Shown in pieces: positions 53,621 to 63,575 of a DNA stretch of 64,000 nt. This DNA is from Acinetobacter sp. ASP199. Its GTDB lineage: Bacteria; Pseudomonadota; Gammaproteobacteria; Pseudomonadales; Moraxellaceae. The position numbers were made by a program, and so were the translations under genes. Below the pieces are notes generated by a model. The model saw only the letters and a list, made by a program, of their open reading frames with translations. It was not told the origin of the DNA and did no database searches. Location of the stretch: NCBI RefSeq assembly GCF_022700675.1, contig NZ_CP062182.1, positions 434,001-498,000 of the forward strand, read 5' to 3'. Every line of letters starts with the position of its first letter. The stretch's first letter is position 1.

Positions 53621-55810
53621 ATGAAACTTCAAACAGTAGCTTGCGCAGTTGCAGTTGCGACAGGCGGATTCTTTTTTACCCATGTGGTGAGCGATGCGAT
53701 TGCTGCTGAAAAATCAGAAGTCGTAAGCAAAGCCCTTCAACCCTCTCAAGAACAAGCGCTCGTATCTAGACAGCTGGCTACTCTGGTGGATCGTCAGCAC
53801 TATTTGAATATGCGTCTGGATACTCAAACCTCACAGCGTATCTTTGATTTTTATATTGATAGTCTGGATCCGGAACATAGCCTGTTCCTGGCACCTGAAA
53901 TTGATAACTATAAAAAACGTTATGGCGCTAATTTTGGTGCCAACTTGAAATCAGGCAATCTGGCTGGTCCATTTGAGATTCATGCACACTATAGTGATCG
54001 TCTCAAGCAGTTCTATACCTTTATGCTGGATGAACTGAAAAAGCCTCAAAACCTGAATCAAAGCAATGTCTATATCGATACTGACCGTGAGAAAGCACCA
54101 TTCTTCAAGACACCTGAGGAACAACGTGCTTATTGGTCAAAAATGCTGGTCTCTCAGCTGATTAATCTGACGATTAGTAAGGAAGAAGAGCAGGCCAAAC
54201 AGAAAGCATTAAAAGACAATCCAGAACTGGCCAATGGTCAGGATCTAAGCGGTCCAGAGGATTTGACTCCGGTACAAACCCTAACCAAGCGTTATACCCG
54301 TCAACTTGAGCGTTTAAGTCGTCTCAAGAGCGATGATGTACTGGACAAAACGCTGAATGCCATGATGCTGACCTACGATCCACACAGCAATTATTTCCCG
54401 CCTGTGGATGCGATGGAGCTGAACCGTCAAACGACATTACAGCTTGAAGGCGTCGGTGTTTCCATTCGTCCAGAACGTGGCAATGAAGACTACACCAAGA
54501 TTGAAACTATTGTTGAAGGTGGTCCGGCGAGTAAATCAGGTCAGGTGAAATCTGGTGACCGCATTATTGGTGTCGCTCAGGATGGCGGACCAATGGTCGA
54601 TGTCATTGGTTGGCCGAGCAATGAGATTGTCGGTCTGATTCGTGGTAAACGTGGAACCAAAGTCACTTTACGCTTACTGGGCGCAGGTGCAACACTGGGA
54701 CAGGCACGTAATGTCACCATTACCCGTGATGTGATCCAGGAAGAAGATGCTGGCGTACGTACCCGTGTAGTCGAAATCCAGCGTGATGGTAAAAAATATC
54801 AATACGGTGTCATTGAAATTCCATCGTTCTATCTGAACTATCGTGCACGTCGTGCAGGTACGGATTATCGTTCTGTTTCAGAAGATACCAATAATGCCCT
54901 GAAAGAACTTTCAGCGAAGAATGTTGAAGGGATCATTGTCGATCTACGCAATAACCCTGGTGGTTCATTAGAGGAAGTTGCGCGTATGCTGGGGCAAGTG
55001 ATCAAGTCTGGTCCAGTGGTACAGATTCGCGATGGCAATGGTAATGTCAGTGTCTTTGAAGATGACGATGGCGGTGCACAGACTTATGCAGGTCCGCTGG
55101 CTGTAATGGTCAATCTGGCTTCTGCATCAGCAAGTGAAATCTACTCTGCTGCGATTCAGGATTATGAGCGTGGTATTGTCATTGGTAGCACCACTACGGG
55201 TAAAGGTACTGCACAAGTGCAGCTGGATACCTTGGCACATGGACAGGCTACGTTGACGCAACGTAAGTTCTATCGTGTCACCGGTGGCAGTACCCAGAAC
55301 AAGGGTGTGATCCCAGACATTAAATTGGTTGATATCTACAATGAAGAGTTTGGTGAGCGTAAGGCTAAAAATGCCTTGCAGTGGGATACCATTCCGACAG
55401 CACCATTTAAACGTGAAGGTGAAGTACAGAAATATGTACCTGATCTGATCAAGAGCTCACAGGTTCGTGTCAATCTGGATCCTCAGTTTAAGTATCTTGA
55501 GCAGCGTAAAGCGATTACCAAGAAAACTGAGGAGAAAAAGCGTTTAGTGCTGGATCTGAATCAGCGTAAAGCAGAATTGCTGGAACTTGAACGTAAGACC
55601 TTGGAATCTGAAAATGCTCGTCGTGCAGCAACTGGCCTTAAGCCTTATCCAAACTGGGAAAGTTACCAGGCTTCATTGGATGCATTGATTGAAGCACGTG
55701 CCAAGATGAAAGCGAAAGATCGTCCGCAGCTCCCTGAAGAGGAAGTATTTGTCGTGGAAGCTGCCAATGTTCTGCATGACTATGCGCGTTTACAAGGCAA
55801 AGCGAAATAG
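53621..55810 (+). CDS. prc: Tail-specific (C-terminal processing) protease Prc/Tsp
   Basis: Periplasmic S41 protease that degrades or trims proteins from the C-terminus. Signal peptide from ATG 53621 (MKLQTVACAVAVATGGFFFTHV...AIAA, ~28 residues). N-terminal helical region; PDZ domain (LEGVGVSIRPERGNEDYTKIETIVEGGPASKSGQVKSGDRI). The S41 core has VEGIIVDLRNNPGGSLEEV, the Ser in ASASASEIYSAAIQDYERG and the Lys in IGSTTTGKGTAQVQLD. The C-terminal DUF3340-type tail is rich in charged helices. The frame opens at 53588 (TTG), but the signal peptide fixes 53621. About 729 aa is normal for Prc. Confidence 0.94.
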   Translation: MKLQTVACAVAVATGGFFFTHVVSDAIAAEKSEVVSKALQPSQEQALVSRQLATLVDRQHYLNMRLDTQTSQRIFDFYIDSLDPEHSLFLAPEIDNYKKRYGANFGANLKSGNLAGPFEIHAHYSDRLKQFYTFMLDELKKPQNLNQSNVYIDTDREKAPFFKTPEEQRAYWSKMLVSQLINLTISKEEEQAKQKALKDNPELANGQDLSGPEDLTPVQTLTKRYTRQLERLSRLKSDDVLDKTLNAMMLTYDPHSNYFPPVDAMELNRQTTLQLEGVGVSIRPERGNEDYTKIETIVEGGPASKSGQVKSGDRIIGVAQDGGPMVDVIGWPSNEIVGLIRGKRGTKVTLRLLGAGATLGQARNVTITRDVIQEEDAGVRTRVVEIQRDGKKYQYGVIEIPSFYLNYRARRAGTDYRSVSEDTNNALKELSAKNVEGIIVDLRNNPGGSLEEVARMLGQVIKSGPVVQIRDGNGNVSVFEDDDGGAQTYAGPLAVMVNLASASASEIYSAAIQDYERGIVIGSTTTGKGTAQVQLDTLAHGQATLTQRKFYRVTGGSTQNKGVIPDIKLVDIYNEEFGERKAKNALQWDTIPTAPFKREGEVQKYVPDLIKSSQVRVNLDPQFKYLEQRKAITKKTEEKKRLVLDLNQRKAELLELERKTLESENARRAATGLKPYPNWESYQASLDALIEARAKMKAKDRPQLPEEEVFVVEAANVLHDYARLQGKAK

Positions 55811-55839
55811 TTAACCAGAATTGAATGATTTAATTTGAC

Positions 55840-55868
55840 TAACAGCCTGCAGATGCAGGCTGTTTTTC
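55840..55868 (+). terminator. Terminator of prc
   Basis: ACAGCCTGCA / TGCAGGCTGT stem followed by TTTTCTATTTTTT. Confidence 0.85.
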
Positions 55869-56236
55869 TATTTTTTGTTGGAAAATAGTAAACAAGAAAA
55901 AAATTGATAAGCCTTTAAAATGCTAGCTGTTTTGTTGAAATTTACAATATTGTGATATAGGTCTACTAAATTCTAAGCAATGAATGGCTTTAACCATTTG
56001 CTAAAAATTGAAACACTTTTAATATGTGTTACATATTTTTCTGATTTAAATTGAAGTCAGTAAAGCCATAGTTTTTATTGCGGTTCAAGTATCTATAAAT
56101 TAAAAAATTTTATGGGTCAGATATGACCAAGGGTGTGTGGGTTGAGCAATGTTCTTGGGTGCCCTCAAGTTAGGCTGGTGAAGATGCAATGTGGGCTTAA
56201 ACAGTTCGGGAAAGAAAGCCTCTACAGGACATTCAT
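55869..56236. other. Long leader region upstream of the MHYT-GGDEF-EAL gene
   Basis: About 368 bases. AT-rich to 56105, then G/C-richer (56105-56215) with hairpin potential such as CTTGGG / CTCAAG (56152-56167) and GGCTT / AAGCC. It might be a structured 5' leader. No known riboswitch consensus was recognised. Confidence 0.4.
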
Positions 56237-58297
56237 ATGATTCATGTTCATTATGACATTAATCTGGTTGTAGGCTCGATCATTGTAGCTTTGGTGGTTT
56301 GTTTTCTCGCCATTTCAATTGAACAGCTGTTATTTGATAAAGCTCCTCCCAAATATGAAAAGCTGATTCTGATTACAAGTGGTGCGATTCTTGGGCTTTC
56401 TATCTGGTGTATGCACTTTGTCGGCATGACAGCTAGTCATCTGCCGGAAAATACCTATTTTGACTCCGGACTGACCTTTACCTCTTACATTATCGCTTTT
56501 ATTGCCTCAACCTTTTCCATCTGGCTGACGACACGAAAAACTCTGCCTTTTCCCCGTCTAGTACTCGGCGCCGTATTGATGGGTCTGGGAATTTCCGGCA
56601 TGCACTATACTGGTATGATGAGTATGGTGGTACAGGGTTATGTGATCCGTTATGACCCGGTACTGGTGATTTGTTCGGTATTGATTGCTATCAGCGGTGC
56701 TGGTTTAGGCTTCTGGATGCTGTTTAAGAATCGCAGTATTGCTCGTCGCAGTTTCTGGCTGAAAGTTGGTGTGGCATTGATGCTCACTTTTTCCATTGTC
56801 GGTATGCACTATACCGGAATGGCAGCGACCAGTTTTCATTCCATGGTGGGTGAGGGCTTGGCTGAAACGTCTACGCTTGAACACGAACTGCTGATCACCG
56901 TGATTTTCATTACCTGTATGGTTCTTGTTGCTGGTTTTTGTGTAGCCATGCTGGAACAGCGCCTAGAGCACCGCAATCGTCAGCTGGCTGAGGCCAATAA
57001 AGAACTGGCCAATCTGGCCGTGCAGGATAATCTGACCAAGTTACCTAATCGTCTTTATCTGGCAGAGTATTCTCACTTTCTGTTTAATGACCATCATTAC
57101 CGTAATGTACAGTTTGCCTTTTTGTATATCGATCTGGATCGCTTCAAAGCGGTAAATGATGTCTTTGGGCATCATGTGGGTGACCAGCTCCTGATCCAGC
57201 TGGCTAATCGGATTCACGGTTTACTCAATGAAAACTCCAGACTGCTGCGAATTGGTGGTGATGAATTTCTGTTGATTATGGAAAATGCTGTACCGCAACA
57301 AGCCACTGAAGCTGCTGAAAAAATTTTAAGTATGATTCAGGAAAGCTTTACGATTGCGGGTAAGGTGATCAATGTTTCAGGCAGTATCGGCATTTCGATG
57401 TACCCGGAACATGGTCAAAACATTCAGGATCTTCTGATCAATGCAGATTCAGCCATGCTAAGCTCCAAAAATCAGGGGCGTAATACTTATTCATTTTTCA
57501 ATTTCAGCAATGATGAAAAGGAATCCAGAAGTCAGAGCAAGCTGATTAATGATTTATACAAGGCGGTTGAAGAACACCAGTTCGAGCTATATTACCAGCC
57601 CAAATATCGGACCGAAGATCTGCAAATTTGTGGGGTAGAAGCCCTGATTCGCTGGCGGCACCCAGCACTTGGCTTGTTATCACCGGTCATGTTTATCCGA
57701 GGTGCAGAAAAGACCGGCCTGATTATCCAGATGGGGTATTGGGCACTGGAACAGGCCTGCAAGCAGATTCATCAATGGGAAGAGGAAGGAACACATTTCT
57801 TCCCGATTGCTGTCAACTTGTCTGCCGTGCAGTTTGAACATAAGAACCTGTTTAAAAATCTGGAAGAACTGTTAGCACGTTATCAGATTAATCCAAATCA
57901 CCTGATGATCGAGATTACTGAATCTACAGCCATGCATCATATTAATAGCAGTGTGCGTACCCTAGAACGCCTACGTGATATGGGGATTCAGCTGGCAATT
58001 GATGACTTTGGTACCGGACATTCCAGTTTCTTGTATTTAAAGAACCTGCCAGTGAATGAACTGAAAATTGATAAAGAGTTTATTGCAGATCTGACTGAAG
58101 GCTCTAAAGAAGAGATGATCCTGGAAAGTATTATTCATCTTGCAATTAAGCTAGGCCTGCAGGTCACTGCTGAAGGTGTGGAAACTCAACTGCAGGCAGA
58201 TATCCTGACTCGTTTGGGTTGTCAGCAGTTGCAAGGATTTCTACTCAGCAGGCCAGTCAGTGTTCAGGATTTACCTGAAGCCGTCATCGTTTCTTAA
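56237..58297 (+). CDS. MHYT-GGDEF-EAL cyclic di-GMP signalling protein
   Basis: 686 aa. The N-terminal ~245 residues form a seven-helix MHYT sensor with the repeats WCMHFVGMTA, GMHYTGMMSM and GMHYTGMAAT, proposed to bind copper and sense a diatomic gas. Next comes a GGDEF domain with intact GGDEF at residues 340-344 (LLRIGGDEFLLIME; no RxxD inhibitory site at the usual place). An EAL domain starts at EALIRWRHP (468-470) with NLSAVQF, EITESTAMH, IDDFGTGHSSFLYLK and TAEGVETQLQ. Both catalytic halves look intact, so it could make or break c-di-GMP. AGGA lies eight bases before the ATG. Confidence 0.93.
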   Translation: MIHVHYDINLVVGSIIVALVVCFLAISIEQLLFDKAPPKYEKLILITSGAILGLSIWCMHFVGMTASHLPENTYFDSGLTFTSYIIAFIASTFSIWLTTRKTLPFPRLVLGAVLMGLGISGMHYTGMMSMVVQGYVIRYDPVLVICSVLIAISGAGLGFWMLFKNRSIARRSFWLKVGVALMLTFSIVGMHYTGMAATSFHSMVGEGLAETSTLEHELLITVIFITCMVLVAGFCVAMLEQRLEHRNRQLAEANKELANLAVQDNLTKLPNRLYLAEYSHFLFNDHHYRNVQFAFLYIDLDRFKAVNDVFGHHVGDQLLIQLANRIHGLLNENSRLLRIGGDEFLLIMENAVPQQATEAAEKILSMIQESFTIAGKVINVSGSIGISMYPEHGQNIQDLLINADSAMLSSKNQGRNTYSFFNFSNDEKESRSQSKLINDLYKAVEEHQFELYYQPKYRTEDLQICGVEALIRWRHPALGLLSPVMFIRGAEKTGLIIQMGYWALEQACKQIHQWEEEGTHFFPIAVNLSAVQFEHKNLFKNLEELLARYQINPNHLMIEITESTAMHHINSSVRTLERLRDMGIQLAIDDFGTGHSSFLYLKNLPVNELKIDKEFIADLTEGSKEEMILESIIHLAIKLGLQVTAEGVETQLQADILTRLGCQQLQGFLLSRPVSVQDLPEAVIVS

Positions 58298-58335
58298 TCT
58301 GTTCAATTTTATTTTACAGCCTCTGCATTCAGGGG

Positions 58336-58800
58336 CTATTTCATCTGAATAGCGAGCATTTCAGCTTGAGCACATTCCATATGATTGGCAGACAGGGAAA
58401 GTAAAACCTGGATTTTACGGTCTTCAATTTTCAGTAATCGACCCGTCAATACCAAGTCAGTATTTATAGGTACCGGGCGAATAAACTGAATATTCAGGTT
58501 GCCCGTTACACAGCGTACTAAGCTTTCATTACCATCAAATGCGATGCCAACTGCATGGCTTTTAAATGCTGCAGCAGAAGCCGTACCATGACAGTCCAAT
58601 AAGGAAGCGATCAAGCCACCATATAGATGATCGGGCACACCACCGGTAAAGTGAGGCGCAGGACAAATATGTGCAATAGTCTGTAAAAAAGGGATATCCC
58701 AATAACTTTTCAACTGATGACCATGTGGATTGTCACGTCCACAACCATAACAATGGGTATAAGGTTCAGCATAGAGATCCTGAAAGGCAATCCTTGTCAT
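58336..58800 (-). CDS. PaaI-family (hot-dog) thioesterase
   Basis: 154 aa acyl-CoA thioesterase-like protein with a 4HBT hot-dog fold. It starts with the family's Cys pair, HCYGCGRDNPHGHQL, followed by GGVPDHLYGGLIASLLDCHGTASAAAF, where the helix and conserved Gly/Asp form the active site. NLNIQFIRPVPINTDLVLTGRL is also typical. The substrate is unknown. It lies convergent to the MHYT gene, separated by only 38 bases. Confidence 0.87.
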   Translation of the reverse strand: MTRIAFQDLYAEPYTHCYGCGRDNPHGHQLKSYWDIPFLQTIAHICPAPHFTGGVPDHLYGGLIASLLDCHGTASAAAFKSHAVGIAFDGNESLVRCVTGNLNIQFIRPVPINTDLVLTGRLLKIEDRKIQVLLSLSANHMECAQAEMLAIQMK

Positions 58801-59102
58801 TTTCTTATCCTTATTTAAATACGATCAGTTGTTTCAATAAATTTATAAAGGCTAAATGATCTCTTAAAATATAAATCGAATTAGATAAGTTTTACCATGA
58901 GATAAAAGTCGATATGTCTCTGGAGATCCTTATTTAAAAAGTATCTTTTTTATGAGCCGTCTGCTCTATGAATAAGAAAGACAAGAGAGGGCTGCCATTG
59001 AGGAATGATCACTGTATTTAGAAATTCTGCTACAATATCGCCAATTTTTCATATTGATCGTGCTTGATCTTTTGCACTGCGGATCTGCAGTAGGTATTTT
59101 CC
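58801..59102. other. Divergent promoter region upstream of prfC
   Basis: About 302 AT-rich bases between divergent genes (thioesterase and prfC). No gene, repeat or hairpin of note recognised. Confidence 0.45.
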
Positions 59103-60695
59103 ATGAGTTTTAAACAAGAGTTAGCGGCGCAGGTCGCTCAGCGACGTACATTCGCGATTATTTCCCACCCCGATGCTGGTAAAACTACCATGACAGAAAA
59201 ACTGCTGTTATGGGGGCAGGCGATCCAGGTTGCCGGTATGGTGAAAAGCCGTAAGTCTGACCGTGCAGCGACTTCGGACTGGATGGAAATGGAAAAGGAA
59301 CGTGGTATTTCGATCACAACCTCCGTCATGCAGTTCCCGTTTAAAGACAAGATGATCAACCTGCTCGATACCCCGGGGCATGAAGACTTCTCGGAAGATA
59401 CTTACCGTACCCTGACTGCTGTGGACTCAGCGCTGATGGTGATTGATGGTGCAAAAGGTGTCGAGGACCGTACCATTAAATTGATGGAAGTGTGTCGTAT
59501 GCGTGATACACCAATCATCTCTTTCGTCAACAAAATGGACCGTGAAATCCGTGAGCCGCTTGAGCTTCTGGATGAGATCGAAAACGTCCTGAAAATTAAA
59601 TGTGTGCCAATCACCTGGCCGCTGGGCACGGGTCGTGACTTTGCTGGCGTATATAACTTGATCGAAGAAAAATTCTACGTTTATAAAGCGGGTTTCGGCT
59701 CAGTGATTACCGACATCGAGGTACGTGATGGTTATGACCATGCAGACCTGCGTGAAAAAGTGGGTGAGCTGGCATGGGCAGCATTTGAAGAGTCTCTTGA
59801 ACTGGTTCAAATGGCCAATGAGCCATTAGACCGTGAAGAGTTTCTTGCGGGTCGCCAAACTCCAGTATTGTTCGGTACAGCGTTGGGTAACTTTGGTGTC
59901 GATCATGTCCTGGATGCATTTAGTGAATATGCACCGGAGCCGAAAGCACATCCAACACAAAACCGTAAAGTTGAAGCAACTGAAGAGGGCTTTAGTGGTT
60001 TTGTCTTCAAGATTCAGGCCAATATGGATCCGAAGCACCGTGACCGTATTGCTTTCATGCGTATCTGTTCAGGTAGATATGAAAAGGGTCTGAAAATGAA
60101 GCATGTACGTCTGGGTAAAGATGTGCGTATTAGTGATGCCTTAACTTTCCTGGCAGGTGACCGTCAGCATTTGGAAGAAGCATGGCCAGGCGATATTATT
60201 GGTCTGCATAACCACGGTACCATTCAGATTGGTGATACGTTCACTTCAGGTGAAGATCTGCAGTTCACAGGTATTCCGCACTTTGCTCCGGAAATGTTCC
60301 GCCGTGTACGTCTGATAGATCCTTTGAAATCTAAGCAGCTGCAAAAAGGTCTGAAAGAACTTTCTGAAGAAGGTGCGACGCAAGTGTTCATGCCGCAGAA
60401 TAACAATGACCTGATCGTCGGTGCGGTCGGTGTGCTGCAGTTTGAAGTGGTGGCGTATCGTCTGAAAGAAGAATACAAAGTAGACTGCGTGTATGAGCCA
60501 GTGAGTATTAATACTGTGCGTTGGGTCACTTGTGATGATGAGAAGAAATTCAACGAATTCAAGAAAAAAGCCCATGACCAGTTGTCTGTCGATGGCGGCG
60601 GCCACCTGACTTATCTGGCACCAAGCCGTGTAAACCTGCAACTGATGCAGGAACGTTATCCGGATATCGTGTTCCGCAATACCCGTGAACACTAA
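59103..60695 (+). CDS. prfC: Peptide chain release factor 3 (RF3)
   Basis: GTPase that ejects RF1/RF2 from the ribosome after termination. 530 aa. GTP motifs: G1 [15 protein letters not shown]2 region [15 protein letters not shown]3 [16 protein letters not shown]4 FVNKMDRE. Later blocks ([70 protein letters not shown]) separate it from EF-G and TypA. It is monocistronic with a terminator. Confidence 0.96.
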   Translation: MSFKQELAAQVAQRRTFAIISHPDAGKTTMTEKLLLWGQAIQVAGMVKSRKSDRAATSDWMEMEKERGISITTSVMQFPFKDKMINLLDTPGHEDFSEDTYRTLTAVDSALMVIDGAKGVEDRTIKLMEVCRMRDTPIISFVNKMDREIREPLELLDEIENVLKIKCVPITWPLGTGRDFAGVYNLIEEKFYVYKAGFGSVITDIEVRDGYDHADLREKVGELAWAAFEESLELVQMANEPLDREEFLAGRQTPVLFGTALGNFGVDHVLDAFSEYAPEPKAHPTQNRKVEATEEGFSGFVFKIQANMDPKHRDRIAFMRICSGRYEKGLKMKHVRLGKDVRISDALTFLAGDRQHLEEAWPGDIIGLHNHGTIQIGDTFTSGEDLQFTGIPHFAPEMFRRVRLIDPLKSKQLQKGLKELSEEGATQVFMPQNNNDLIVGAVGVLQFEVVAYRLKEEYKVDCVYEPVSINTVRWVTCDDEKKFNEFKKKAHDQLSVDGGGHLTYLAPSRVNLQLMQERYPDIVFRNTREH

Positions 60696-60716
60696 GTAAT
60701 AAAATGATTTAAAAAT

Positions 60717-60742
60717 AAAACAGCTTCTCAGGAAGCTGTTTT
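60717..60742 (+). terminator. Terminator of prfC
   Basis: AAAACAGCTTC / GAAGCTGTTTT stem with TCAG loop, followed by ATTTTG. Confidence 0.85.
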
Positions 60743-60786
60743 ATTTTGTGCTACATTCACTTATCTTTTCAAATTTGCTTGGGAAT

Positions 60787-61623
60787 ATGAAACTTAGCAA
60801 TGCAATCATGCTGAGTTCAGCAATCAGTCTGGGATTATTGCTGAGCGCCTGCGATCAAAAAAAATCAGAACCAGAAATAAAAACTCAGGATCCGGTGGTC
60901 GAAATTGAGAAAGTAGAAAAGGCAGATGTGTTGCCTTATCTGAATATTCAGGAGCAGTCTGCCAAGATTGCACTTCCATTTTGTGAAACCAAAAACTGTA
61001 TCGACCTGGATATTCAGACGCTGGATACGGTAGATCCATGGCTGAACCAGTGGATGGAACGTAAACAGGCACTGGTGATTCAGGACCAGATTACCGATAA
61101 AGACAAGCAGCAGAATTTAAGTTTACAGCAGGCCGTAAATGCCTATGTGAAAAAGTCGGATGCCTGGCAGGAACAGATTAAAATCAATAAAGCCTATCAA
61201 CTGTCTATGTATACCCGCATTCCTTATCAGCGTAATCAGTATGTGCTGCTGCAGATTGGGGTGGATACAGAGCAGGAAAATGTTACGGTAAAGGAACGTT
61301 ATTATTTCTTTGTAGCAGACCGTCGTAGTCAAAAGAATCTGACAGCCTTAGATATTATTGATCCACAAAAACGGGTCACCATGGACAAGATCGTGCAAGA
61401 TGCTTACGTCAAATGGCTCAAAGAAAATAGTAAAGAAGTCCGACAAACCGCCCAGAAAAAACTGTATTGGGGGCAAGCTGACTGGTTCTTTGATCAGGAA
61501 GGGATTGGGCTGCATTATCGTGGTGGGGAAATTGTCAAGGATGCTAAACAACTGGATATTTATCTTACTCAAGAACAAACACAACAGGTCTTGAAAGCTG
61601 AAGTGTATCAGCATATGTTTTAG
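60787..61623 (+). CDS. Lipoprotein, DUF3298/RsiV-like (first of a pair)
   Basis: About 278 aa. The signal peptide MKLSNAIMLSSAISLGLLLSAC gives a lipidated Cys22. The mature part resembles the second gene of the pair in order and spacing: ALPFCETKNCIDLDIQTLDTVDPWLNQWM near the start, RYYFFVADRRSQKNLTALDIIDPQKR in the middle, and WFFDQEGIGLHYRGGEIVKDAKQLDIYLTQEQ at the end. That end resembles the DUF3298 domain, but its typical YEIGPY motif is replaced by RGGEIV. The frame opens at 60748; ATG 60787 fits the signal peptide. Function unknown; it is followed by a related gene after 51 bases. Confidence 0.75.
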   Translation: MKLSNAIMLSSAISLGLLLSACDQKKSEPEIKTQDPVVEIEKVEKADVLPYLNIQEQSAKIALPFCETKNCIDLDIQTLDTVDPWLNQWMERKQALVIQDQITDKDKQQNLSLQQAVNAYVKKSDAWQEQIKINKAYQLSMYTRIPYQRNQYVLLQIGVDTEQENVTVKERYYFFVADRRSQKNLTALDIIDPQKRVTMDKIVQDAYVKWLKENSKEVRQTAQKKLYWGQADWFFDQEGIGLHYRGGEIVKDAKQLDIYLTQEQTQQVLKAEVYQHMF

Positions 61624-61674
61624 GATTAATGCCCGAAAACGGGTGGAATGTGATGTAACACAAAAGGTTATTGA

Positions 61675-62628
61675 ATGCCAAAATATAACAAGATATTCGG
61701 CCTCTCTGTACTGGCGACAGCGATCCTATTAACTGCCTGTCAGCCTCGAGAAAAGGAAGCCAAAGAGGTTAATCCACCGGAAGTCACTCAGGCAGTGCCT
61801 GAAGTCGTCCAGCTCAAGGGTGAAACCGAAAAGCTTAGTCTGGATATTCCGGAATGTGATGGTAAAAGCTGTCCTGAAATCACCATTGAACGTCTGAACA
61901 GTAATCAGCGTTTTATTGATGAATTTGTTGATCAACAGATTTTAACTCGATTGAAGGGCGTGCTCGATGTTGATGCGATTGCGCCAGCGAAAGTACCAGC
62001 AGCCAGCGAGCCAGCACCTGCCGAATCTGCAGCTTCAGAGGTAACTGTAACTCAACCTCAGCTCAGTGCCCGTCAGCAGCTGGAAAAGCAGACCATTCCC
62101 TATATGCAGGCTTTCCTGAATCTAGATAAGGAGCTGAAAGCACTCAGTGCCAATCACAGCATTAGCCTGATGATTAAGCCGAAGATCTTGAATCCAGGTA
62201 ATCCATTGGCAACGGTGGTGTTGAATAGCACGCATTATCTGGGTGGGGCACATGGTTCTACTGCACAGAACTATTATAACTTCGATCTGGACAGTAAAAA
62301 GCTGGTCAAGTTGGATGATATTGTCCTGCCAAAAAAAAAGGCTCAGCTGGAAGCCAAAGCACATGAAGTCTTTAAAACCTGGGTGATGGATTCAGAGCTG
62401 GCAACTGACGTTGCGGAATATGAGCAGGCCTGGAAATTCAAGCTGACGGATAATTTCTTCCTGACCAAACAAGGTCTGGTTCTGCAATATGCAGAATATG
62501 AAATTGGACCTTATGTGGTCGGCTTGCCGCGTTTAAATATTCCTTATAGCGATTTGCAGGGAATTTTAAAACCGGAATATCTGCCGAAAACTGAACAGGC
62601 TGCTTCAGAAGCTCAAGTTGCAAAATGA
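61675..62628 (+). CDS. Lipoprotein with DUF3298 (RsiV-type) domain (second of a pair)
   Basis: 317 aa. Signal peptide MPKYNKIFGLSVLATAILLTAC, lipidated Cys22. A Pro/Ala/Ser-rich linker lies at about residues 102-126. The C-terminal DUF3298 domain is clear: VVLNSTHYLGGAHGSTAQNYYNFDLDSKKLVKLDDIV, DNFFLTKQGLVLQYAEYEIGPYVVGLPRLNIPYSDLQGIL. This domain occurs in RsiV-like anti-sigma and wall-associated proteins; here no sigma factor is adjacent and there is no N-terminal anti-sigma part. The stop overlaps the tatD-type start (ATGA). Confidence 0.82.
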   Translation: MPKYNKIFGLSVLATAILLTACQPREKEAKEVNPPEVTQAVPEVVQLKGETEKLSLDIPECDGKSCPEITIERLNSNQRFIDEFVDQQILTRLKGVLDVDAIAPAKVPAASEPAPAESAASEVTVTQPQLSARQQLEKQTIPYMQAFLNLDKELKALSANHSISLMIKPKILNPGNPLATVVLNSTHYLGGAHGSTAQNYYNFDLDSKKLVKLDDIVLPKKKAQLEAKAHEVFKTWVMDSELATDVAEYEQAWKFKLTDNFFLTKQGLVLQYAEYEIGPYVVGLPRLNIPYSDLQGILKPEYLPKTEQAASEAQVAK

Positions 62629-63446
62629 GCCTGAAACTGTTTGATACTCACACCCACTTCGATGTTCCTGATTTTGACCATGATCGGGAACAGTTGGCTC
62701 ATGCTGCTAAAAGGGTGGGCGTGGAAGGACTGGTTCTAATCGGTTTTTTACAGCAGCGTTTTCAGGATCTGATTCAAACCCAGCATTTTTTAAATGGTCT
62801 TTCCGATGCACCAAGAAGCTATTTAGCCCCTGGCTTACATCCTTTTTATATCGAGCAACATCAGCAGGATCATTTGCAGGATTTAGAGCAGATTCTACAA
62901 ACTGAAGACTGTGTTGCCATTGGTGAGATCGGTCTGGATACTTTTCTGAAACAGCATAAGCAAGCAGAAATTTTCCAGAAGCAGAAAGATTTTTTTGCCG
63001 TTCAGATTGAACTGGCACAGCAGTTTGATAAACCTGTCTTGCTGCATATCCGTAAATCTCATGCTGATGTTCTACAAACTTTAAAACAGCATCAATTTAA
63101 ACAGGGCGGTATTGCGCATGCCTTTGGTGGAGGAATCGAAGAAGCCAAGGCTTTTATCAAACTGGGTTTCAAGATTGGGGTGACAGGGCAAATTACCAAT
63201 CCCAACGCCAAAAAACTGCATCAGGTGGTTCAGCAGATCGGTCCAGAACATCTGGTCCTTGAAACCGATTGCCCAGACATGACACCCCTATGTTGTCAGC
63301 ATTCTACTGAACAGCGTACCCGTAACACGCCTGCAAATCTGCCCTATGTTCTGCAAGGGCTGGCCAAGAGCTTGCACATGGATCAAGATGAACTAGCAGA
63401 GCAGCTCTGGAAAAACACACATCAGGTTCTACATCTGGATGTCTAA
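62625..63446 (+). CDS. TatD-family metal-dependent deoxyribonuclease
   Basis: 273 aa TIM-barrel metallo-hydrolase of the TatD group. Metal ligands in order: FDTHTHFDVPDFD (HxH), AIGEIGLDTFLK (Glu), LLHIRKSH (His), GIAHAFGGGIEEAKAF (His) and VLETDCPDMTP (Asp). By family it is a DNA exonuclease or deacylase of the YjjV/YcfH type. It is translationally coupled to the DUF3298 lipoprotein gene by a four-base overlap. Confidence 0.9.
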   Translation: MSLKLFDTHTHFDVPDFDHDREQLAHAAKRVGVEGLVLIGFLQQRFQDLIQTQHFLNGLSDAPRSYLAPGLHPFYIEQHQQDHLQDLEQILQTEDCVAIGEIGLDTFLKQHKQAEIFQKQKDFFAVQIELAQQFDKPVLLHIRKSHADVLQTLKQHQFKQGGIAHAFGGGIEEAKAFIKLGFKIGVTGQITNPNAKKLHQVVQQIGPEHLVLETDCPDMTPLCCQHSTEQRTRNTPANLPYVLQGLAKSLHMDQDELAEQLWKNTHQVLHLDV

Positions 63447-63575
63447 TATAAAATCCCCGCATCAGTCGAAAACTGTATTTCAATGTATGATCCAATGAAA
63501 AAAGGCGCATTATGCAATTTCTAAAATACTTTAGACTTGGCATCATGCATATAAATTATTTTGAGTGAGATTCAC

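Noticed and set aside
60246..60692. 148-aa minus-strand ORF opposite prfC
   Set aside because: Antisense shadow of RF3; composition (His/Phe/Gln-rich) is unlike a real protein.
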